In this document: positions 54,006 through 62,200 of the stretch, one piece after another
How positions within the stretch are numbered: position 1 is the first letter of the stretch
How the letters are laid out: every line of letters begins with the position of its first letter
Source: UBA5072 sp041737175
Lineage (GTDB): Bacteria > Bacteroidota > Bacteroidia > Bacteroidales > UBA10428
Assembly: GCA_041737175.1 (NCBI GenBank)
Contig: JBGSSF010000006.1
Location: 66,031 to 130,030 of the forward strand
Reading direction: 5' to 3'
DNA: 64,000 nucleotides
Translations under genes and position numbers: made by a program
The notes under the pieces: model-generated
Databases searched by the model: none
Told to the model about the DNA's origin: nothing
Seen by the model: only the letters and a program-made list of their open reading frames with translations

Positions 54006-55508
54006 ATGCTCCCTGTACTGAAATCGACATTAAAGAATACCTTTATTTACAGCATCGGGACTTTTTCTTCCCGCTTAGCGGGATTTATCCTTATTCCGTT
54101 ATATACAGCACGATTTAGCGTGGAAGAATACGGTATGATGGGAATTATGGAAATCACCTCCCAGGTATTGCTGGCCTTGCTCGGTTTTAGTTTGTATAAT
54201 GCCTTTTTTCGTTGGTACTGGGACAAGAACTTTATTGCCAAACAAAAATCAATCCTGTTTACCATTCTTGTTTTTCTAATTTTTCAGATATCGCTATTTC
54301 TCATCCTGGTATTGTCTTTTCAGCAAGATCTATCCTATCTCCTCTTTGATTCGGACCGCAATTCCTACCTCATTCGGTTGCTGATCCTGGTAAGCGGACT
54401 CGAGGCTGTCGGGGTTGTGGTTTCCACCCTGTTGCGACTGAAAGAAAGAGCTGCGTTTTATACGTTGTTACAGGTTGTGAAGCTCACCATCAGCCTGTTG
54501 TCCACCATTTATCTGATCGTTTACCGCAACAGGAACATCGAAGCTGTTTATGAAGCCCAGCTCATCGCCAATGTTGTGTACCTCCTCCTAATATTCAACG
54601 TATTGCGAAAGAACATCGAATTGAAGTTTGAATGGAAGATCCTCAAGGATATGCTTTCCTTCAGTCTTCCCCTAGTTCTGACTTCATTATCCGGAATTAT
54701 TCTGAACATAACGGACCGGTATACGCTGAGGTTTCTTGCGGATATGGCTGATGTAGGGGTTTATTCACTGGGGTTCAAGGTTGCCAATACCCTGCGGGTT
54801 TTTCTGATAGCCTCCGTTAATCTTGCCCTCCAGCCCATCATTTTTAAAATGATGGATGAACCCGGCAATAAACGATTTTACGCCAAGGTGATGACCTATT
54901 TCACCTTTGGCCTGATGTTTTTTGTTTTGTTCTTTTCCCTTTACGCTCCTGAGATCATCAAGGTCATTTCAAAACAGAACATGCAATACTGGAACGCCTG
55001 GAAACTTGTACCAGTCCTTTCATTTTCCATGTTGTTCAGCATGCTGCGGGATGTTTCATATACCGGTTTGAATATTACCAAGAAAACTAAAATTATCGCT
55101 CTCCTGGTGATATCCGCCGCAATACTGAATATTCTTCTGAATCTGCTTTTCATACCAGTCTGGGGTTTCTATGGGGCATCAGTGGCCACTGCAATATCCC
55201 AGGTTATTTACTTCGTTGCAGTTTACTTCGTGGCCCAAAGATTCTATTCCATTCCCTATGAGATTAAAAAAATCATACTGATGATCTGTGTTGGCATTTT
55301 GCTTTTTGCGGCAGGTCTGTTTACCAATTCGTGGCCCCTGGCATTCAGGCTTGTCATTAAGTTGGTTTTAATCGCATCCTTTCCCTTCTTCCTGTATTGG
55401 TTCGGGTTTTATGAATCCATTGAACTGGAACGACTCGGTCAGTTCTGGCGGAAGTGGCGGAATCCTTTGGAATGGAGGAAAAACTTGCGCAAATTAAAAC
55501 TGAATTAA
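54006..55508 (+). CDS. Polysaccharide flippase (Wzx-like)
   Basis: The 500-residue protein is very hydrophobic with about 12-14 transmembrane helices. The N-terminus SIGTFSSRLAGFILIPLYTARFS and the later SLPLVLTSLSGIILNITDRYTL fit the MATE/MOP-family oligosaccharide flippases, which move lipid-linked sugars across the inner membrane. It has no catalytic motif, as expected. It lies one base after the previous stop. A matching Wzy polymerase was not recognised in the window. Confidence 0.85.
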   Translation: MLPVLKSTLKNTFIYSIGTFSSRLAGFILIPLYTARFSVEEYGMMGIMEITSQVLLALLGFSLYNAFFRWYWDKNFIAKQKSILFTILVFLIFQISLFLILVLSFQQDLSYLLFDSDRNSYLIRLLILVSGLEAVGVVVSTLLRLKERAAFYTLLQVVKLTISLLSTIYLIVYRNRNIEAVYEAQLIANVVYLLLIFNVLRKNIELKFEWKILKDMLSFSLPLVLTSLSGIILNITDRYTLRFLADMADVGVYSLGFKVANTLRVFLIASVNLALQPIIFKMMDEPGNKRFYAKVMTYFTFGLMFFVLFFSLYAPEIIKVISKQNMQYWNAWKLVPVLSFSMLFSMLRDVSYTGLNITKKTKIIALLVISAAILNILLNLLFIPVWGFYGASVATAISQVIYFVAVYFVAQRFYSIPYEIKKIILMICVGILLFAAGLFTNSWPLAFRLVIKLVLIASFPFFLYWFGFYESIELERLGQFWRKWRNPLEWRKNLRKLKLN

Positions 55509-55548
55509 AGCAATTTAAATATCTTCGTTCCTCCTAATTATCCCGATC

Positions 55549-58050
55549 ATGGAAAACAACAAAAAGGCATATCTTCAGTATATCATTCCGGTAATCCTTT
55601 TTTTCTTTATTTCCCTGGCCTATTTTATACCTGACGTGATGGAAGGGAAGAAGCTCAGTCAGCATGATATCGTGCAGTTCAAGGGGATGTCGAAAGAAAT
55701 TGCCGACCACCGTGAAAAATACGGGGAGGAGCCACTCTGGACGAACAGTATGTTTGGCGGTATGCCTGCTTACCTGGTTTCCACCCAGTACAAGGGCAAT
55801 GTATTCAAAAAGGTTCATCGCCTGTTAACCCTTTACGATTTCAGGCCGGTGAGCTTCATCTTTCTATACCTGACAGGTGCTTTTATAGCCCTCCTTTTGT
55901 TTGGAGTTAATCCCTGGCTGAGTTTTGCAGGGGCCATTGCCTATGCGTTTTCTTCCTATTTCTTTGTCATCATACAGGCGGGACATGTGTCCAAGGTCCT
56001 TGCCCTGGGCTATATGCCGCCTATAATCGCAGGTGTTTATGCAGCCTTCAGGGGAAAAGCCCTGCTGGGAAGTCTGGTTGCCGCTGTATTTCTCAGTTTA
56101 CAGATTCTGGTCAACCATCTCCAGATAACCTATTACACTTTCCTTGTCATTCTCATTCTGGGCATTTTCGAATTGGTACGTACCCTAAAAAACAATACCT
56201 GGTTGGATTTTCTGAAACTCCTTGCATTGCTGGTACTATTTGTTATTCTGGCCATCGGGGCAAATTTCTCATCACTTTATACGACCTACGAATACGGTAA
56301 ATATTCCATCCGGGGAAAATCAGAGCTCTCAGTGAATGCTGAAAACAAAACTTCAGGGCTCGATAAAGATTATGCCACGCAGTGGAGTTATGGCACCGCG
56401 GAGACCTTTACCCTGCTTATCCCTAATTTTAAAGGAGGCAGTTCAACGGGTTCCTTAAAAACAAGTTCTCACACCTACGACTATATTAAAAGCAATTATG
56501 GACCTTCCGAGGCTAAAAAGTTCATCGGCAATGTACCCTTGTACTGGGGCACGCAACCAAGCACCTCGGGACCTGTATACGTGGGCGCTGTAATCGTTTT
56601 TCTTTTCATCCTGGGCATGTTTCTTGTCAAGGGCCCGGTGAAGTGGTGGCTGTTTATAGTAACCCTGGTCTCTGTTCTTTTGTCATGGGGAAGTAATTTT
56701 CCCCTGCTGACCAATTTTATGCTTGATTATTTCCCGGGATACAACAAGTTCAGGACCGTGTCCATGATCCTGATCATGGCTGAATTTGCCATGCCATTGC
56801 TGGCCATACTGGCCGTGAAGGAGATCATCACATCGGATATTCCCAGGAAGGAATTTCTGAAAGCGCTGAAGTATTCATTCTTTGGACTGGCCGCGCTAAT
56901 TTTGCTTCTGATGCTTGTTTCAGGTTCCTTTGACATGACTTCCCGGTATGATGCGGAATTCCGTTCCCAGGGTCTGGATGCAATTGTGGATGCCATACAA
57001 AAAGACCGCCTGGCCTTGTTGCGTTCAGATGCCTTCCGGTCGCTGGTGTTTATCTGCCTGACCGCCGCCCTGATTTATGCGGCATATCTAAAAAGAATAA
57101 AGTTCAATGTCCTGATATTGTTGTTATCGTTCCTCCTGTTGATTGATATGTGGCCGGTGAATAAAAGGTACCTCAATAGCAAGGACTTTGTATCCAGAAA
57201 AGAAGATAAAAATCCCTTTACCGCATCCACGGCCGATATGATAATACTGGAAGATAAGGACGCTAATTTCAAGGTATTAAACCTCAGCGTAAGCGTGTTG
57301 CAGGATGCAAGTACATCCTGGTTTCATAAATCATTGGGTGGCTATCACGGGGCCAAAATGAGGCGTTACCAGGAACTCTTCGACCACAGTATTCAAAATG
57401 AAATTTCAGGTTTATACAATACATTTCAGAAAAAGCCATCTCCTACCCCTGAGGACATCGACAGTACATTTGCCACGCTTGGAACACTTAATATGCTGAA
57501 TACGCGCTATATTATTTACAGCCCGGATGCCCCACCCCTTGTTAACAAACATGAAATGGGCAATGCATGGTTTGTGAATCAGGTCAGAAAGGTTGCCAAC
57601 GCCGATGAGGAGATTTCCGCTGTTGCCGATTTCGATCCCGGCTCGGAAGCCATTTTGGATGTCCGCTTCAGCAAGGAGATTGATGGTCTCCCATTGACAC
57701 CCGACAGCACGGCAAGAATTTCACTGAACGAATACCGTGCCAATTACCTGAAATACCATGCAGTCACAGCTTCTGATCAACTTGCTGTCTTTTCAGAAAT
57801 ATTTTATGACAAGGGTTGGCAGGCATATATTGATAACCAGCCTGTTCCACATTTCCGGGTTAACTATGTCCTTCGTGCCATGCGCATCCCCTCAGGTGAC
57901 CATACCATTGAATTCAAATTCCACCCGAGAAGCTATTTCCTGGGTGAGAAAGTTTCCCTGGCTTGTTCATTGTTGCTGGTATTAATGATAGTAGGAACGG
58001 GATATTACGAACTGAAGAACAGGGACAAGGGACAAGGGACAAGGGACTAG
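55549..58050 (+). CDS. YfhO-family membrane protein
   Basis: The 833-residue protein has about 12 to 14 transmembrane helices and a large extracytoplasmic C-terminal domain. It matches the YfhO family, GT-C-fold membrane proteins with a large loop after the first helix (DPLW/ TNSMFGGMPAY region) and a late beta domain (QLAVFSEIFYDKGWQAYIDNQPVP, then FHPRSYFLGEKVSLA). Members in Gram-positives glycosylate lipoteichoic acid, so a glycosyltransfer role at the outer leaflet is plausible. The coding sequence ends within a GGGACAA tandem array, so the last nine residues (RDKGQGTRD) are repeat-encoded. Confidence 0.85.
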   Translation: MENNKKAYLQYIIPVILFFFISLAYFIPDVMEGKKLSQHDIVQFKGMSKEIADHREKYGEEPLWTNSMFGGMPAYLVSTQYKGNVFKKVHRLLTLYDFRPVSFIFLYLTGAFIALLLFGVNPWLSFAGAIAYAFSSYFFVIIQAGHVSKVLALGYMPPIIAGVYAAFRGKALLGSLVAAVFLSLQILVNHLQITYYTFLVILILGIFELVRTLKNNTWLDFLKLLALLVLFVILAIGANFSSLYTTYEYGKYSIRGKSELSVNAENKTSGLDKDYATQWSYGTAETFTLLIPNFKGGSSTGSLKTSSHTYDYIKSNYGPSEAKKFIGNVPLYWGTQPSTSGPVYVGAVIVFLFILGMFLVKGPVKWWLFIVTLVSVLLSWGSNFPLLTNFMLDYFPGYNKFRTVSMILIMAEFAMPLLAILAVKEIITSDIPRKEFLKALKYSFFGLAALILLLMLVSGSFDMTSRYDAEFRSQGLDAIVDAIQKDRLALLRSDAFRSLVFICLTAALIYAAYLKRIKFNVLILLLSFLLLIDMWPVNKRYLNSKDFVSRKEDKNPFTASTADMIILEDKDANFKVLNLSVSVLQDASTSWFHKSLGGYHGAKMRRYQELFDHSIQNEISGLYNTFQKKPSPTPEDIDSTFATLGTLNMLNTRYIIYSPDAPPLVNKHEMGNAWFVNQVRKVANADEEISAVADFDPGSEAILDVRFSKEIDGLPLTPDSTARISLNEYRANYLKYHAVTASDQLAVFSEIFYDKGWQAYIDNQPVPHFRVNYVLRAMRIPSGDHTIEFKFHPRSYFLGEKVSLACSLLLVLMIVGTGYYELKNRDKGQGTRD

Positions 58051-58111
58051 TAAGAATATCGTCATGCTCATACCCAAGACCCCAACCCCACTTGTCACTT
58101 GTCACTTGTCA
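58022..58111. repeat. Paired 7-bp tandem arrays (GGGACAA and CTTGTCA) between convergent genes
   Basis: Three GGGACAA units plus GGGAC (58022-58047) run through the end of the YfhO gene, and three CTTGTCA units (58091-58111) lie just before the PorP/SprF stop. They are near-complementary, differing at one base per unit, so the transcript could form an imperfect hairpin of about 20 bp with a loop of about 43 bases, possibly a terminator for both genes. Confidence 0.8.
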
Positions 58112-58116
58112 CTATT

Positions 58117-59118
58117 TTAATACCGATCCAGCCACCGGTATCGTCTGGCTGTATCGCCGAATTTAGCTGTAATGCAAATCTCATGCGAACCATAGGTGTA
58201 TTGCGTAATGCCTTTAAAGCCGTAATCAAAGGAATATCCGAAATAGTAACGATGGTATTTTAACCCCGCCATGAAGATCATCTCTCCCGATGTTCTGCCG
58301 GATACACCAAACCAGTACTGCCGCTTATAATACGCTTTCAGGGATATATCAGCCTGTACGCGCAACAATTCGTTAAAAAGCACAATTGTGGATGGTTCAA
58401 GTTCCCAATCCGGATTACCCGGGAATACAATCCGGTAATCGGCCATTAAATAATAATGCCGTAAAAGCCTGATCTCTTCGGAGCTTTGAAAATCAGCACT
58501 GTTGCCTATTTTTAATTTCGATTGAAAAACCTGCGCAACTGCCACGCCAATATGGTATTTCTCTGTCAGATAATTAATGCCCACACCGGCATCCGGAACA
58601 ATCGTGGATTTTCCAATGAGCCCGTTCAATGGATCAATATCCGGATCCTTAAGCTGCGCCCGCTCACTGTTTATTCTGTATTGAAACATATTGCCGGTCA
58701 AACCGAATGAAAGCTGTGAATTCTCAATAAACAGATGGTAAGCATAACTAAATTGAGCACCGGTACGTTCAATGGCGCCATTCTCGTCATGGTAAACAAT
58801 CGCACCCAGTCCGACCCTTCCCTGCCTTCCTTTCCTGTATACATTTCCTTTCGATCCGGATTTCAAGCTGTATCCGGATTTCAAAATTCTTCCCTGCAAA
58901 CTGATCATGTAAGAACTCGGGGTATAATTGGAAAATCCTATCCATTGTTTACGGGCAGCAAGATTGGCTACTGTTCTTCCGTCGCATCCTGCCACAGAAG
59001 GATTGACAATAAACTCATTGGAATAATACTGGCTGAACCGGGGAAGTTGCTGCGCAAAACCTGAAATGGACCATATCCATACCAGTGCAAGAATGATTAT
59101 TTTTTGCGTTATCTTCAT
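58117..59118 (-). CDS. PorP/SprF family type IX secretion membrane protein
   Basis: The 333-residue protein has a signal peptide (WIWSISGFAQ) and the PorP/SprF pattern: LPRFSQYYSNEFIVNPSVAGCDG, an HLFIENSQLSFGLTGN core, PDAGVGINYLTEKYHIGVAVAQ and a C-terminal YFGYSFDYGFKGITQYTYGSHEI strand. It folds as an outer-membrane beta-barrel. SprF in Flavobacterium johnsoniae is needed for SprB adhesin secretion by T9SS, and SprF-like genes usually follow their adhesin gene. That order is seen here, with a 115-bp gap. It is therefore the likely partner of the giant adhesin upstream. Confidence 0.92.
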   Translation of the reverse strand: MKITQKIIILALVWIWSISGFAQQLPRFSQYYSNEFIVNPSVAGCDGRTVANLAARKQWIGFSNYTPSSYMISLQGRILKSGYSLKSGSKGNVYRKGRQGRVGLGAIVYHDENGAIERTGAQFSYAYHLFIENSQLSFGLTGNMFQYRINSERAQLKDPDIDPLNGLIGKSTIVPDAGVGINYLTEKYHIGVAVAQVFQSKLKIGNSADFQSSEEIRLLRHYYLMADYRIVFPGNPDWELEPSTIVLFNELLRVQADISLKAYYKRQYWFGVSGRTSGEMIFMAGLKYHRYYFGYSFDYGFKGITQYTYGSHEICITAKFGDTARRYRWLDRY

Positions 59119-59233
59119 TTACAGCAACGGTGTCAATGTAGGACAGGAGGCATTTGGGGTTGTCAGAATTTTATTGTTTATGATACGTAACCACCAGTAA
59201 AATGTTTTAAATGTTTCTGTTATGGATAGAACC

Positions 59234-62200
59234 CTACCTGATTATGGTTACTATTCCTTTCAATGGGCCTTTGTCATCCCCGGTATTCATTTCAATAATA
59301 AAATAGTATGAATCCACAGGGAGGGCTCTTCCTTTCAGATCCTCTCCATTCCAGGCTTCCGGGCAACCTCCTGTGCAGCGGTAAACCAGGTTGCCCAGCT
59401 GGTCATACACCTGAATGACTCCATTGGGATAAACCTCGTGGAACGATGCTTCATCCCCTTCCTCCGTAATATAACTTATATCCCAGGTATCATTCGCATT
59501 ATCATAGTTCGGTGTAAAGGCGGTAGGAATTCCGAGACAACTGCTGTTCTGAGCTGTCAGTCTGAATGTAGTGTCAGCCTGGCAATGGTTATTATCCATC
59601 ACACTCACCGTGTAAGAACCTTCCTTTATATCATTTAAAATTGAATCCGTATCATCGGGATAGAGATCCCCCCAGTCAAATTGATAGGCAGGATGGCCAC
59701 CCGTGACAGTAACCGCCATGGCGCCATTTTGCCAATCGGGACAGAATGGATAAACCGTATTGAAAGCGTCGATGGCAATATGCAATTTATCAGGCTGCTG
59801 AATCATAACCAGAGTATCCGCATCGCAGTTTTCAGTATCAACTACCCTTAGCGTATAATTGCCGGCCTTAAGCCCGTCGACTTCATTGCCGTTTACAGGA
59901 ATGCTGTTCCAGTAATAAGTGTAAGTACCTGTGCCTCCCAGAGCGCCCAACCCGGCCATACCGTCAGATGAGCCGAAACACAGTGCGTCAGTAACTGTGA
60001 ATACTATGCTCAAAGGGTCAGGATCATCCAGGAAGATACTTTGCGTGCCCGTGCATCCTTCATCATCGTTTACGGTTACCGTATAGTTGCCTTCACCCAA
60101 TCCGGCATAGGATTGCGAGAAAGGTCCATCCAACCACGCATAAGTATAAGGACCAACACCACCGGAAGGAACCGCCCGCAATTCTCCGTCGGTTGACTGA
60201 TGGCATGATACGGGTTCAGTTACCTGAATATCAATCAAAACACCTGTATTTTGCTCAATTGTAGCTGTACCGGTTACCTCGCACAGATTATCGTCCAGAA
60301 CAGTGAGAACATATATTCCGGTAGCTAATCCCGACAGGTTGGGTGTAACAGCTCCGTTATCCCAGCTATAATTATACGGCGTAATTCCACCTGAAATTTC
60401 TGCCTGGGCACTTCCCAAAACAGTGCCGGTGCAATTCACATTTTTGGCCTCGATGATCAAATCCATTGCCGGAGGTTCCGTGAGGCTTCCAGACCAGGAT
60501 ATCTGGCAATTGTTGGCATCGGTGAGGGTAAGACCATAATTGCCTCCTGTAAGGTTTTCAATATAAGCTGTATCTTGCAATAAAGGTGTGCCATTTGCAA
60601 TCCAGTCGAACAGGTAACCGGGGGCACCACCTGAAATACCGATGAAAATGGATCCATCAGAGCCTCCTCTGCATCGGATCCCATAACCCTTGTAATCCGA
60701 AAGGCCGACAGAATCAATTTCCAGTTTGGAAGGCTGGTTCAAAACAATAGTATCTCTTTCCTGACAACCCAACCCGTCGGTCACGGTTACCCTGTATTCC
60801 CCGGAGGGCAGGTCGTACAATTCATTCGATGTGCTTGTTGTATGATCCCATGCATAGTGAAATTCGGATGTGCCGCCGCCTGATGCCTGGAGTTTTATAT
60901 AAGCGGTACTTTCGCCAAAGCAATTCAGATTGTATCCACCGGCAACAGATGAAGAAAGGTCAGCACTGATGGCTATTTCACCCGGCGCTGTCAATTCAAA
61001 CGTATCGGCAACCGCACAGTTGAAAGAATCGCTGACAGTTACTGTATACAAGCCCGGCGCAAGATTCACCTGGTTTCTGGCTGATGAATTAACCGTGCCG
61101 GGACCAGACACAACATCCCAATTATAAGAGTATGGGGCATAAGCATGTCCTCCCTGTATGTCATTTAATTCAATTCTCCCGTCTTCGGAGTTGAAGCAAC
61201 TGACATTATAAATGCCCGAATACGAGGAAAGGGTTACCTGATCAAGGCTGAGTGGTTCGGGTTGTGTCATGTCCTGTATAAACAAACCGCTGCATTCTTC
61301 CACATCGGTATAGTTTAGTGTATAACGTGCGGCTGGCAAATTCTGCAATAGGTTGATGCCATCACTATTCGTAAAGGTTGTATCCATACCATTGGTGCTT
61401 GTCCAGTGGTAGGTAAGCATTGTGCCTTTGGTATTCTGGGAAAGTATGGCCCCTGAATTCTCTCCGTTACACCTGATCTCATACTGGCCCGAAACATTGT
61501 AAGGCGCTACGTAGATAGTAAAGGCCTGTGGCTGCTGTAAAAGGATGGAGGAATTGGCAATGCAGCCATTTGTATCCAAAACTGTGATCTCATATTGGCC
61601 ATCCATTACATTGATCAGTGTATCCTGACATGCAGGGGCATCCAGGAAATAATCATTCGGCAGAGTGCCCCAGCAAATCCGGTAAGGCGGTGTGCCGCCC
61701 GAAAGGATCGGAGCAATAGTACCATCGTTACCATGACAACTCAACGTATCAATTACATCTATTTGTGACAGTAATTTAAGAGGCTGTGTCAGAACAAATA
61801 ATGAATCATCCATACACTGCAGCTTATCGGAAACCCTTACATTATAATTACCCGCATACAGGTTGGTTATATCTTTTGTTACTTTCCATCCGCTATTCCA
61901 GGAGTAAGTAAGATTGTTATCATTGTAGCCGGCAAATGCAGACATACCACCTTCAGGATTAAGCCGGATAAAACCGTTGTTCTGACCATTGCACCTGATA
62001 TTGCGTCCACCTACCCAGGTGGAGACTGTATCCGTAACTATCCTGAGTTTTGGCGCCACCCAAACAAAACTTGTGTCGGGAATGCCCGCACATTTTCTCT
62101 CACCAAAAATGCCCGTCAGGTAAGGATATGTGATAAAGGTCACCTGTTGCGGTATGGTGGAGTGGTTCACTATGGAATCGATAAGCACGTAACCCGGATT

